Source of the DNA: an uncultured Actinomycetes bacterium | GTDB lineage: Bacteria > Actinomycetota > Acidimicrobiia > Acidimicrobiales > Acidimicrobilacustridaceae | Assembly (NCBI GenBank): GCA_937876315.1 | Contig: CALEHQ010000013.1 | Location: 1-64,000, forward strand | Length of the DNA: 64,000 nt | Reading direction: 5' to 3' | In this document: positions 25,790 through 34,278 of the stretch, piece after piece | How the letters are laid out: every line of letters starts with the position of its first letter | Position numbering within the stretch: position 1 is the first letter of the stretch | Made by a program: the position numbers and the translations under genes | Notes under the pieces: generated by a model | The model's input: the letters and a program-made list of their open reading frames with translations, nothing else | What the model was told of the DNA's origin: nothing | Database searches by the model: none

Positions 25790-26834
25790 GGGTGCCACCG
25801 ATCTGCCCGTCGAATGCAGCCAGCCCGGCAATGGCGAGGCGCTGCACTGGCGAAGCTCCTGAATCAGCGTCGGTGGATTGGTCTCCCATAGCCCCCGAAC
25901 GGTAGCGAACGAGAACGCCCTGCAGAATGCAGGCCAGTTTCCAGTAGCCCAGGGCGACGAAATACCCGATTTGGCTTACGTCGCGATTGGTGAACTCCTT
26001 ATAAGTGGTGAGTAACTCTGAGCGGCTGGGGAAGCCTTCGAGCGCAGTGGCTGAACCCTCGATTACGACAAATGAATCGTTGGCTTCGGCCCAGTAGACG
26101 AACATGAATCCGAGGTCAGCTAGAGGGTCACCGAGCGTGCAGAGTTCCCAGTCAAGGACAGCAATGACGTTGCCATCGCTGCCGACGATGCAATTGTCGA
26201 GGCGATAATCGCCATGAACGATTGTTGCTGGCCCTTGTTCCGGGATGGATGCCGAAAGAAGGTGGTGAAGCTCTGTCATCTCAGGCACTTCAACGTCTTT
26301 GGTGGATTCCCACTGTCTCTGCCATCGAGAGAGCTGGCGTTCGACGTAGGACTCTTTACGTCCTAGATCGCCAAGTCCGACTGCATCGACGTCAATGTCA
26401 TGAATTGTTGCGAGAACGTGGATGAGTGAACGACCAGCGTTCGCACGGGCGGCGACGCTGAGGGCGGAACCGGCGTCGGAGTTTCGTGCAATTATCCCGT
26501 CAACAAAATCCATGACATAAAAGGGTGCCTCGTTGACGGCAACGTCCTCGCAAAATCCAACAACGGGTGGGACCGGAACGGGTGTGTTACTGAGTGCGCT
26601 GATGATCCGGACTTCCCGACCCATGTCATGGGCAGTCGCAAGAACATGACCAAGTGGCGGTCGGCGCAGGACCCAGCGTCGCCCACTTGCGTCAGTCACG
26701 GTGTAGGTGAGGTTGGAGAGTCCTCCGGTGATGAGTTCAAACTGAAGCGGCTCGACGAGATCGGGTGCGCGTTCGAGCATCCATCGGGTGAGATTCGTGG
26801 CATGAATGCCAGCAATGTCGCTTGAGGAGGTCAC
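25782..26834 (-). CDS. Aminoglycoside phosphotransferase-fold kinase (ACAD10-like)
   Basis: A 350-residue small-molecule kinase of the APH fold. It shows ELITGGLSNLTYTVTD and WVLRRPPLG with the ATP-binding lysine region replaced by Arg, Brenner motif HGDYRLDN, and metal-binding DWELCTLGDPLADLGF. These are features of the bacterial and ACAD10-type phosphotransferases associated with acyl-CoA metabolism. The GTG start has a GGAG 6 nt upstream. Substrate unknown; an aminoglycoside role is not implied. Confidence 0.85.
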   Translation of the reverse strand: MTSSSDIAGIHATNLTRWMLERAPDLVEPLQFELITGGLSNLTYTVTDASGRRWVLRRPPLGHVLATAHDMGREVRIISALSNTPVPVPPVVGFCEDVAVNEAPFYVMDFVDGIIARNSDAGSALSVAARANAGRSLIHVLATIHDIDVDAVGLGDLGRKESYVERQLSRWQRQWESTKDVEVPEMTELHHLLSASIPEQGPATIVHGDYRLDNCIVGSDGNVIAVLDWELCTLGDPLADLGFMFVYWAEANDSFVVIEGSATALEGFPSRSELLTTYKEFTNRDVSQIGYFVALGYWKLACILQGVLVRYRSGAMGDQSTDADSGASPVQRLAIAGLAAFDGQIGGTRV

Positions 26835-26905
26835 GGCAGCTCCGGTTTTAGGATGCCGACACGCTACCGGCGGGGTCCTAGCTCCCGTTTCTCCGTGAGC
26901 GGCCG

Positions 26906-26911
26906 TATCCT
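26906..26911 (+). promoter_or_regulatory. Predicted -10 box for the thioredoxin-like gene (leaderless)
   Basis: TATCCT ends 7 nt before GTG 26919, without a Shine-Dalgarno sequence. This selects the GTG over an upstream extension from 26853. Confidence 0.5.
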
Positions 26912-26918
26912 TCAGGCT

Positions 26919-27629
26919 GTGATCATCGACGTAACTGACGAAACCCTTGAAGCCGAGGTCCTTAACCGCTCAATGACGACCCCGGTCGTCGTCGACCTGT
27001 GGGCCCCTTGGTGTGGCCCGTGTAAGACGCTCGGTCCAATGATTGAGGCCGCAGTCACTGCGACTGCCGGAAAAGTTGTTCTTGCGAAGATCAATGTCGA
27101 TGAAAACCCTGCCACTTCTCAAGCGTTCAAGGTGCAGAGCATCCCGGCTGTGTTCGCCATCTCTGGCGGGAAGATCGTTGATCAATTTGTTGGAGCATTG
27201 CCGGAGGAAAAGATCGTTGAGTTCGTCAATCGCCTTCTCGCCCCTGCTGAACCAAGTGCGGTCGATGTCTTGCGAGAGCAAGGAGACGAGGCATCTCTTC
27301 GTCAGGCACTTGAGATCGAACCAGGTAACTCCGAGGTCATCATTGATCTGGCCGAACTTCTTGCCGGCGAGAACCGCGGTGATGATGCACTCGAATTACT
27401 TGCACGTATTCCAGAGACCGCCGAGACGCGTCGAATCGCTGCATACATCCGAAGTGGTGCGGGCATCAGTTCGACAGAGCAGATCGAAGAGCGTCTCGAA
27501 GCACTGCTTCTTGAGGTGAAGGCAAACGATGACGCTCGTCAAGAGTTCATTGATCTGCTTGAACTCCTGGGCCCTGATGACCCCCGAACCGGCGTCTGGC
27601 GTAAGAGACTCACCACAACCTTGTTCTGA
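26919..27629 (+). CDS. cnoX: Thioredoxin-domain protein with TPR-like tail (CnoX/YbbN-like)
   Basis: A 236-residue protein with an N-terminal thioredoxin fold (VVVDLWAPWCGPCKTLGP; active-site CGPC at 32-35) and a C-terminal helical region of tetratricopeptide type (SLRQALEIEPGNSEVIIDLAELLAGENRGDDALELL, split). This is the CnoX/YbbN layout, a chaperone-redox protein that protects clients of GroEL and DnaK. An intact CxxC suggests redox activity. It is a monocistronic unit followed by comEA with its own leader. Confidence 0.88.
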   Translation: MIIDVTDETLEAEVLNRSMTTPVVVDLWAPWCGPCKTLGPMIEAAVTATAGKVVLAKINVDENPATSQAFKVQSIPAVFAISGGKIVDQFVGALPEEKIVEFVNRLLAPAEPSAVDVLREQGDEASLRQALEIEPGNSEVIIDLAELLAGENRGDDALELLARIPETAETRRIAAYIRSGAGISSTEQIEERLEALLLEVKANDDARQEFIDLLELLGPDDPRTGVWRKRLTTTLF

Positions 27630-27678
27630 CCTCGTCGCTTCTCGCGGCAGAGTCGTATGGCTCTTCTCTTGCTGCCAG

Positions 27679-27688
27679 TAGGTACCTA
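27679..27688. promoter_or_regulatory. Perfect palindrome TAGGTACCTA upstream of comEA
   Basis: This ten-base perfect dyad sits 59 nt before the comEA ATG in the 118-nt leader region. It may be a -10 box (TACCTA) with dyad symmetry or a small operator. Confidence 0.3.
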
Positions 27689-27747
27689 GCCTCCGGATTC
27701 TTCCTCCCGTGTTCCGCTTCTTTGTGTCGGAATCGAAGGGAGACCTA

Positions 27748-28512
27748 ATGGTCGATCGATCACCTGTGTCACCTGTGTCATCAGAGTCAACAGAGTCATC
27801 AGATTCTGAGTTTTCGGCGCGAGCCCTTGATCATCTTCGTACGGGTGCTTCTACGACGCGAGCGGCATCGGAAACTTTGGCAACGGTGATTCGATGGTTC
27901 AGCCGACAGGCATCTTCGCTCAGCGTACGAGTTGGCCTCGTTGTGGCCGGAGTGCTTCTCATCGCTTTGATCTGTGCGGTCGCCCTGGTGCGTTCTCCTC
28001 AATCGGCTGACCGTCCCGTCGCTTCGCAATCGACTGCGGGCTCGGGACCCTCATCAACCACCACAACCGCCCCCGGAGTCGTCATCGATGTCGGTGGTGC
28101 AGTGCGCCAGCCCGGTGTGTATCGGCTGACAGTGGGTTCGCGTGTCGTCGATGCACTTGAGATTGCGGGCGGCCCGGCCGAAGACATTGACCTCGATCAG
28201 ATCAATCTCGCATCGACAATCAACGATGGGCAACGTGTGTGGTTCACTCGAAAAGGCGAAATACCTCCTTCTGGTTTCGTTGGCTCTCCTCCAGTTTCGG
28301 GCGCATCTGTTTCCCCAGGTCCGATTGACCTCAACAGCGCAACGCTCGAGCAACTCGATTCGCTCAGCGGAATCGGACCAGCAACTGCAAAGGCAATCAT
28401 CGATCGTCGAAAAGAACTCGGGAGATTCCGATCCGTTGATGATCTCCTCACGGTCAAAGGAATAGGGCCCACAAAACTCGAAAGCATTCGAAGCGGCGTT
28501 GTAGTTCGGTAA
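27748..28512 (+). CDS. comEA: ComEA family DNA-binding competence protein
   Basis: Membrane-tethered DNA receptor for natural transformation; 254 residues. A Ser/Glu-rich N-terminus built on short CACCTGTGT-type repeats precedes the membrane segment at 61-81. Then come a Ser/Thr linker, an SLBB domain at 111-165 (VVIDVGGAVRQPGVYRL) and the helix-hairpin-helix DNA-binding domain at 192-252 (PIDLNSATLEQLDSLSGIG). ATG 27748 has a GGGAG Shine-Dalgarno sequence 6 nt upstream. comEC follows with no gap. Confidence 0.93.
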   Translation: MVDRSPVSPVSSESTESSDSEFSARALDHLRTGASTTRAASETLATVIRWFSRQASSLSVRVGLVVAGVLLIALICAVALVRSPQSADRPVASQSTAGSGPSSTTTTAPGVVIDVGGAVRQPGVYRLTVGSRVVDALEIAGGPAEDIDLDQINLASTINDGQRVWFTRKGEIPPSGFVGSPPVSGASVSPGPIDLNSATLEQLDSLSGIGPATAKAIIDRRKELGRFRSVDDLLTVKGIGPTKLESIRSGVVVR

Positions 28513-29952
28513 ATGAAGCGACCAGTGAACAGCCTCTGGCCACTCGGGATCGCGCACTGGTGGCGGTCACACTGGGTTCGGTACTTTCCGGTCTACTTCG
28601 CAGCAGCATGCTGGATCGGCTCGCTACGCCCAATAGAGGCGCCGATGGCGGTCGGGATCATGATCTTGTGCACAGGCGTTCTGAGTCGCCGGCGAACCGT
28701 CGCACTGGTGCTCGGGGGACTCTCGGTCGCGGTGCTTTCGTTCAATGCCCGCGAGGGATTACAGCCGGTTCAAGTACGAGAATGGACAGGAGTCCTTCGA
28801 CTTGTTTCTGATCCGAAATCGTTTCCCGGTCGTGTCGTCGTCGACGCCGAGACCAATCTTGGGCGAGTTCAATTGACCGCCACTGGACGTGCGGCATCTG
28901 CTGTGCGTCAAGCATCAGCCGGTCGCGTACTGACCGTTCAAGGAACGTTGCGAAACCTCGTACATCCTGAGCGAGTTGCGTATCGGCATGTGCGTATGGC
29001 GTTGTCGACATCGGAAGCATCGCTTGAGAGCGGAACCGACGTCTGGCGAATCCCTGTTGATTTCGTTCGCGGAACGATCCTGCGTGGTGCTCAAGTGCTA
29101 CCCGAAGAACAGAGACCTATCTATACGGGGTTTGTCATTGGAGATGACCGAGGAAGTCGCGAAGAGGTTGTGCAGGCGTTCAAAGATTCGGGGCTCTCTC
29201 ACCTGCTTGTGGTGTCGGGTCAGAACGTGGTATTTCTTCTGGCAATTGCAACACCACTCGCCTCACGACTTGGGCGGCGTTCGAACGTGGTCGCACTTTT
29301 GTCGGTGCTGCTTCTGTTCGCTGCGGTCACTCGCTTCGAGCCTTCAGTCCTTCGCGCTACCGCTATGGCGATGCTCGCCGTTGCAGGAGCTGCCTCCGGT
29401 CGTCCCCTCACTACATGCCGCAGAATCGCGGTTGCCGTGGCGTTACTGATCGTGATTGATCCGCTTTTGGTCGAATCTCTTGGATTTCGCCTGTCAGTGG
29501 CCGCAACTGTCGGAATTGCCTTGTTCGCTTCAGGAATTTCTCGACGACTCAGGGGTCCAGAGTGGTTTAAACGGGTGCTGTCGATCACCATCGCTTCCCA
29601 GGTCGGCGTTGCGCCAATCATCATTCCTGTAGTTGGCCCCATGCCACTTGCGTCGTTACCTGCAAATGTTCTCGCCGAACCGATCGCCGGATTTGTGATG
29701 ATGTGGGGATCAACCGCAGGTGTCGTCGCTGGACTCATCGGAGGATGGCCAGCTGCGATTCTCCAAGCACCCGTTCGGCTTGGTGTTTGGTGGATTATGA
29801 GCGTTGCCGATGTGTGTTCGGACCTTTCCCTCCCTCGTGTGTCGCTGAGTGTGATCATCGTGATCACACTCAGCGCATTGGCTCTTTTCCGTGCCCATTC
29901 TTTTTGGCAAGGAAGTCGCAGGACACTGCTGGGGCAGGTGTCGGCCGGTTAG
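28513..29952 (+). CDS. comEC: ComEC/Rec2-type DNA uptake channel, without nuclease domain
   Basis: Polytopic membrane protein that carries single-stranded DNA across the membrane. The 479-residue product has the DUF4131-like N-terminal region and the Competence domain (GFVIGDDRGSREEVVQAFKDSGLSHLLVVSGQNVVFL, split). It ends after the last membrane segment and lacks the C-terminal metallo-beta-lactamase domain found in ~750-residue ComEC. No separate nuclease gene is adjacent. The start abuts the comEA stop. A perfect 15-bp inverted repeat lies in codons 444-455. Confidence 0.9.
   Translation: MKRPVNSLWPLGIAHWWRSHWVRYFPVYFAAACWIGSLRPIEAPMAVGIMILCTGVLSRRRTVALVLGGLSVAVLSFNAREGLQPVQVREWTGVLRLVSDPKSFPGRVVVDAETNLGRVQLTATGRAASAVRQASAGRVLTVQGTLRNLVHPERVAYRHVRMALSTSEASLESGTDVWRIPVDFVRGTILRGAQVLPEEQRPIYTGFVIGDDRGSREEVVQAFKDSGLSHLLVVSGQNVVFLLAIATPLASRLGRRSNVVALLSVLLLFAAVTRFEPSVLRATAMAMLAVAGAASGRPLTTCRRIAVAVALLIVIDPLLVESLGFRLSVAATVGIALFASGISRRLRGPEWFKRVLSITIASQVGVAPIIIPVVGPMPLASLPANVLAEPIAGFVMMWGSTAGVVAGLIGGWPAAILQAPVRLGVWWIMSVADVCSDLSLPRVSLSVIIVITLSALALFRAHSFWQGSRRTLLGQVSAG
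29843..29875. repeat. Perfect 15-bp inverted repeat inside comEC
   Basis: CGCTGAGTGTGATCA (29843-29857), TCG, TGATCACACTCAGCG (29861-29875). It encodes SLSVIIVITLSA in the last membrane segment. No U-tract follows. Confidence 0.9.
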
Positions 29953-29955
29953 GGT
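29950..29955 (+). promoter_or_regulatory. Predicted -10 box for the folP2-like gene (leaderless)
   Basis: TAGGGT overlaps the comEC TAG stop and ends 6 nt before GTG 29962. No Shine-Dalgarno sequence. Confidence 0.45.
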
Positions 29956-29961
29956 CGCGAG

Positions 29962-30792
29962 GTGTTCTTGGACCTAGGTGCCACTCGATTCGACATCACG
30001 TACCGAGCAGTCGTGATGGGCATTCTCAATCGAACTCCTGATTCGTTCTACGACCAAGGTTCTTATTTCGAATTCGATGACTTCCTTCGTAAAGCCGAAC
30101 AGCTTGTGAATGACGGCGCCGACTTCCTTGATGTGGGCGGCGTAAAGGCCGGCCCTGGTGACGAAGTCACCGAGCAGGAAGAGCTTGATCGTGTTGTCCC
30201 GGCGATCGAGGCACTTCGAAGTCGGTTCGACCTTCCGCTATCGGTAGACACTTGGCGAGCATCGGTCGCGAAGTCCTGCTTCGAGGCGGGAGCCTGTATT
30301 GGAAACGACATCAGCGGTTTTGCTGACCCCGACTATCTCGACGTTTGCTCAGCGGCTGGCTCCTCGGTCGTGGCCACGCATATCCGTTTAGCGCCGCGTG
30401 TCCCTGATCCGGATCCCCAATACGACGATGTCGTCCTGGCCGTCTGCGAGTTTCTGACAGATCGCGCTGGTAGGGCACGTTCAGCCGGCATCCCACGCGA
30501 GCGAATCATGGTCGACGCGGGACTCGATCTCGGAAAGTCCGAGGAGCAATCAAAGATCCTTCTTCGATCATCTGATGCCCTTACCTCGCTCGGGTATCCG
30601 GTATTTCTCTCTGCATCAAATAAGCGATTCTTGTGGACATTGCTTGACGTTGAGCGCGGTTCAGCGGGCGATGGCACGATGGCTGCTCATTCGCTCGGAA
30701 TCGCACTTGGGTGTCGGATCCTCCGAGCGCACGACGTCCGAAATGGTCGTCGCGTTGCTGATGCAATGGCTGCAATTCTCGAAGCAGCATGA
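29962..30792 (+). CDS. folP2: Dihydropteroate synthase-like protein, FolP2 type
   Basis: A 276-residue DHPS-fold protein. The signature reads MGILNRTPDSFYDQG instead of the NVTPDSFSDGG of true FolP, and DVGGVKAGPGDEV instead of the DIGGESTRPG loop. Both changes match the mycobacterial FolP2 paralogue, which is reported to lack DHPS activity. The helper motifs SVDTWRASVAKSCFEAGA and NDISGF remain. It overlaps holA by 4 nt (ATGA) and no other folate gene is in the window, so a non-folate role is likely (inference). Confidence 0.8.
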   Translation: MFLDLGATRFDITYRAVVMGILNRTPDSFYDQGSYFEFDDFLRKAEQLVNDGADFLDVGGVKAGPGDEVTEQEELDRVVPAIEALRSRFDLPLSVDTWRASVAKSCFEAGACIGNDISGFADPDYLDVCSAAGSSVVATHIRLAPRVPDPDPQYDDVVLAVCEFLTDRAGRARSAGIPRERIMVDAGLDLGKSEEQSKILLRSSDALTSLGYPVFLSASNKRFLWTLLDVERGSAGDGTMAAHSLGIALGCRILRAHDVRNGRRVADAMAAILEAA

Positions 30793-31850
30793 ACGTCAAT
30801 CTTTCGGCACCGGTCTTCCTCGTCAAAGGAAGCGACGAGGTCATTCTTGGCGACGAGGTTTCGTCCCTGATTGCCCAGTTAGTCGGCGACGGTGATCGAA
30901 CACTGCTACTTGCGGAGCTTTCGATTACCGATCACTCCCTTGACGACGGTGGCTACACAATTGGTCCCGTGGTTGACGCGTCGCAAACATTCCCATTCTT
31001 AAGTGATCGTCGCGTTGTGCTTGTGCGTAATGCAGCTGTCTTTTCGACGAAGGATGTATGCGTCCCGCTGGTTCAGTACCTCGAGGACCCCCTTGAAACG
31101 ACATCGCTTGTTCTCGTTTGGGAAAAGGACCCTCGTCCAAATAAGCAATCAAAAACTCCAGCAGTCCCCAAAAGTCTCGCTGATGCTGTGGCGAGTTGTG
31201 GGGGAGTTGTTGTCGAGACTTCCCCTGGAACAGGCAAAGCGCAGGGCGGCTGGCTCGATGAACGCATTTCCGGTTCCTCGCTCAAGTTGGATCCAGCAGC
31301 GCGTCGTTCACTTGTCGATCATCTCGGTAGCGACGTTGGTCGTTTGCCAGCAATTCTCGAAATGCTTGAATCCGTGTTCGGTGCTGGCACCAAGGTTTCC
31401 GCCCCTGACATCGAGCCCTATCTCGGCGTCTCCGGAGACGTTGCCCCATGGGACCTCACCGATGCCATCGATAGCGGCGATGTCAGTGGTTCCCTCGACA
31501 TCCTTCAGCGAATGACGGTTGGTGGCGGCCGGCACCCACTGCAAATCCTTGCAACGTTGAGTAATCACTACCTCAAGATGATTCGGCTCGATGACCCTGA
31601 CATTCGAGGCGACAAACAGGCTGCCGACGTACTTGGGATGAAAGGCAGCACCTTTCCCGCCAAGAAGGCTCTCGACGGTGCCCGTCGACTCGGAAGCGAT
31701 CGTCTCGCCGAAGTCGCCGCATTGCTTGCGCAAGCTGATCTCGATCTGCACGGAGCGAAGGCTTGGCCACCGGAATTGGTTATCGAGGTCCTTGTGGCTC
31801 GACTGGCTGGTCGGAGTCGATCCTCGTCGACTTCACGTGGCCGGCGCTGA
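30789..31850 (+). CDS. holA: DNA polymerase III delta subunit
   Basis: Clamp-loader subunit that opens the sliding clamp; 353 residues, normal length. Features of the HolA/YqeN family are the N-terminal VFLVKGSDEVILGDEV, the domain ending VLVWEKDPR, and the C-terminal helical collar with GGGRHPLQILATLSNHYLKMIRL and MKGSTFPAKKALDGAR. Genes comEA-comEC-holA-rpsT are neighbours in many bacteria. It is convergent with rpsT. Confidence 0.93.
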   Translation: MNVNLSAPVFLVKGSDEVILGDEVSSLIAQLVGDGDRTLLLAELSITDHSLDDGGYTIGPVVDASQTFPFLSDRRVVLVRNAAVFSTKDVCVPLVQYLEDPLETTSLVLVWEKDPRPNKQSKTPAVPKSLADAVASCGGVVVETSPGTGKAQGGWLDERISGSSLKLDPAARRSLVDHLGSDVGRLPAILEMLESVFGAGTKVSAPDIEPYLGVSGDVAPWDLTDAIDSGDVSGSLDILQRMTVGGGRHPLQILATLSNHYLKMIRLDDPDIRGDKQAADVLGMKGSTFPAKKALDGARRLGSDRLAEVAALLAQADLDLHGAKAWPPELVIEVLVARLAGRSRSSSTSRGRR

Positions 31851-31888
31851 CCGTTCGTTTTTTGATTCAGTCGTTAAGAAAACAAAAT

Positions 31889-31911
31889 GGACCGGAGCGA
31901 GGCTCCGGTCC
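31889..31911 (-). terminator. Intrinsic terminator of rpsT
   Basis: GGACCGGAGC and GCTCCGGTCC form a perfect 10-bp stem around a 3-nt loop. On the minus strand it is followed by ATTTTGTTTTCTTAA, a classical U-tract. The plus side may also stop holA transcripts. Confidence 0.88.
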
Positions 31912-31941
31912 GGGACTACAAGAGCGCCTGAGGCGCTTCGA

Positions 31942-32205
31942 CTACTTGGTAGCAGCGTTAATGCGAGCCATGAGACGGCTCTTACGGCGTGCCGCCTGGT
32001 TCTTGTGGATGACACCCTTCGATGCTGCGGTGTCAATGCGTTGAATGGCAAGGCGAGCTTGCTCGGCGATATCGGCGCTACCTTCCTCGGCGGCGCTCAG
32101 CGCACGCTTGGTGCGAGTCTTCATTTCTGAGCGGACAGCTTTGTTGCGAAGGCGGGCCTTCTCGCTCTGACGGTTGCGCTTGATCTGGCTCTTAATGTTG
32201 GCCAC
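31942..32205 (-). CDS. rpsT: 30S ribosomal protein S20
   Basis: An 87-residue small-subunit protein, MANIKSQIKRNRQSEKARLRNKAVRSEMKT (split), with the typical Lys/Arg-rich helices and ending KSRLMARINAATK. The GTG start at 32205 follows an AGAGGA Shine-Dalgarno sequence; the open frame to 32277 is not S20-like. It is a single-gene unit with its own promoter and terminator, divergent from lepA. Confidence 0.97.
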   Translation of the reverse strand: MANIKSQIKRNRQSEKARLRNKAVRSEMKTRTKRALSAAEEGSADIAEQARLAIQRIDTAASKGVIHKNQAARRKSRLMARINAATK

Positions 32206-32288
32206 TGGGGTCCTCTGTTGTCGAAGAATTGTTGTGATTTGGGGGGAGGGGATCGGGTCGATTGACCTTCCCCGCACACGGAGCGGAA

Positions 32289-32294
32289 AGCATA
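32289..32294 (-). promoter_or_regulatory. Predicted -10 box of rpsT
   Basis: On the minus strand TATGCT, with a TTGTGA 19 nt upstream (or TGTGAC at 18 nt) as -35, gives a leader of roughly 75-80 nt. The lepA -10 candidate TAGGCT is at 32346-32351 on the plus strand. Confidence 0.5.
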
Positions 32295-32385
32295 GCGGGC
32301 AGAGGTCCCCGAGTCACAAGGGCCGGCATTCGCCCCCGGCCCGTCTAGGCTCCTACGGCCCCTCGCCCCAAGGACGACTGCCCTC

Positions 32386-34170
32386 GTGGCCTCTCTCGAC
32401 CGTATCCGCAACCTCTGCATCATCGCCCACATCGACCATGGCAAGTCCACCTTGGCGGACCGCCTGCTCGAGCTCTGCGGCGCGGTCGACCCTAGGGAAA
32501 TGCGAGCCCAGTATCTCGATTCGATGGATATCGAACGCGAGCGAGGGATCACGATCAAACTCCAGAGCGTTCGGCTCGATTACAAGGACCATCTTGTCCA
32601 TCTGATCGATACTCCCGGCCACGTTGATTTTGGCTACGAGGTGAGTAGATCACTAGCGGCGTGCGAAGGCGCCATTTTGCTTGTCGACGCGGCGCAGGGG
32701 ATTGAAGCCCAAACGCTGGCGAACTGTTATCTCGCCCTTGAGAACGATCTTGAGATCGTTGCCGCGCTGAACAAGATCGACCTCCCCGCAGCGGACCCAG
32801 ATCGCTACGCCGCCGAGATCGAGAAGGTCCTCGGCATTCCCGCCGATTCGATCCTTCGGGTGAGCGCGAAAACAGGCGAAGGCGTTGCCGAACTACTCGA
32901 CGCAGTCATTGATCGCATCCCGCCCCCGGTCGGAGATCCAGATGCGCCGTTACAAGGTCTGATCTTCGATTCGCATTTCGATCAATATCGCGGCGTTGTT
33001 TCTTCGGTCCGAATCATGAATGGAACGCTGAACACTGGCGCCCGACTCAAGTTCGTTCAGGCCGGAGCGGTCTACAACGCAGAAGAGGTTGGAGTCCGAC
33101 GTCCGGACCCAACACCGGTGGCCTCGCTCGGTGCAGGCGAGGTGGGTTACCTCATTGCCGGGATAAAAGATGTTGGCGAAGCGCGTTCGGGTGAAACCAT
33201 CACCAATCTGTCGCAACCCGCGCCTGCGCTTGATGGCTATGACGAGCCGAGACCAATGGTCTTTTGTGGTCTGTATCCAGTCGATGGTGATGAGTTCACA
33301 ACTCTTCGCGAAGCGCTTGAGAAACTTCGACTCAATGATTCGAGTTACACCTATGCGCCTGAAAGTTCGGGCGCTCTTGGTTTTGGATTCCGGTGCGGAT
33401 TCCTCGGGCTTTTGCACATGGAAATCATTCGAGAACGTCTTGAGCGTGAATTCAATCTCTCGTTGATTGCTACCGCACCGTCAGTGCAGTACATCGTCCA
33501 CAAAACGAATGGCACGACACTTACGATTGATAATCCAAGCGAGTTGCCGCCAGCCGATGAAGTCGACCACATTGAAGAACCATTTCTTCGTGCAACGATT
33601 CTGACGCCTACCGATTACACCGGAACGTTGATGGAACTGTGTCAGGGGCGTCGAGGCGACATGATCAAGCTCGAATATCTTTCGCCCGAGCGAATGGAAC
33701 TCGTCTACGAACTCCCCCTCGCCGAAGTTGTCACCGATTTCTTCGACCAAATGAAGAGCCGCACTCAGGGCTATGCCAGTCTCGATTACGACCCGGCTGG
33801 ATACCGGGTCTCAAATCTGGTGAAGGTCGACATCCTTTTGAACTCGATTGCTGTCGATGCGTTCAGCATGATCGTGCATAAAGAGAAGTCCTATAGCTAC
33901 GGACTTCGAATGACGGAGAAGTTGAAGGAACTCATTCCTCGGCAGCTCTTCGATGTTCCGATTCAGGCGGCTATCGGTGGTCGGATCATCGCTCGCGAGA
34001 CGGTCAAAGCCAAGCGCAAGGACGTCTTGGCCAAGTGCTACGGCGGCGATATCAGTCGAAAGCGCAAGCTCCTTGAGAAGCAGAAGGAGGGCAAGAAACG
34101 CATGAAGAACATCGGTCGAGTCGAAGTCCCTCAGGAGGCGTTCGTATCGGCTCTCCGTCTGGACGACTGA
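32386..34170 (+). CDS. lepA: Elongation factor 4 (LepA)
   Basis: Translational GTPase of 594 residues that acts on stalled or initiating ribosomes. G1 is AHIDHGKST (14-22), switch II is [13 protein letters not shown]4 is NKIDLP. Domains II, III and V follow, and the C-terminal LepA-specific domain ends [22 protein letters not shown] (split) and [10 protein letters not shown]. The start is GTG with an AAGGA about 12 nt upstream. hrcA follows after a 108-nt regulated spacer. Confidence 0.98.
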   Translation: MASLDRIRNLCIIAHIDHGKSTLADRLLELCGAVDPREMRAQYLDSMDIERERGITIKLQSVRLDYKDHLVHLIDTPGHVDFGYEVSRSLAACEGAILLVDAAQGIEAQTLANCYLALENDLEIVAALNKIDLPAADPDRYAAEIEKVLGIPADSILRVSAKTGEGVAELLDAVIDRIPPPVGDPDAPLQGLIFDSHFDQYRGVVSSVRIMNGTLNTGARLKFVQAGAVYNAEEVGVRRPDPTPVASLGAGEVGYLIAGIKDVGEARSGETITNLSQPAPALDGYDEPRPMVFCGLYPVDGDEFTTLREALEKLRLNDSSYTYAPESSGALGFGFRCGFLGLLHMEIIRERLEREFNLSLIATAPSVQYIVHKTNGTTLTIDNPSELPPADEVDHIEEPFLRATILTPTDYTGTLMELCQGRRGDMIKLEYLSPERMELVYELPLAEVVTDFFDQMKSRTQGYASLDYDPAGYRVSNLVKVDILLNSIAVDAFSMIVHKEKSYSYGLRMTEKLKELIPRQLFDVPIQAAIGGRIIARETVKAKRKDVLAKCYGGDISRKRKLLEKQKEGKKRMKNIGRVEVPQEAFVSALRLDD

Positions 34171-34181
34171 GGAATTGTCTG

Positions 34182-34208
34182 CTGGCACTCTCGGGCTTCG
34201 ACTGCTTA
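34182..34208. promoter_or_regulatory. Degenerate CIRCE element upstream of hrcA
   Basis: CTGGCACTC-N9-GACTGCTTA matches the CIRCE consensus TTAGCACTC-N9-GAGTGCTAA at 7 of 9 positions in each half, with the exact 9-nt spacer. It lies over the expected -35 zone of hrcA, as in HrcA autoregulation. Confidence 0.65.
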
Positions 34209-34225
34209 ACAAAGAGGTCGGCGGG

Positions 34226-34231
34226 TAGCAT
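34226..34231 (+). promoter_or_regulatory. Predicted -10 box of the hrcA-dnaJ operon
   Basis: TAGCAT lies 47 nt before the hrcA ATG, giving a leadered mRNA with GAGG just upstream of the start. The CIRCE element ends 17 nt before it. Confidence 0.5.
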
Positions 34232-34278
34232 GGGGACAGCGGTACCAGTGGTTTCGCACCCCGATTTTTGAGGACTTC

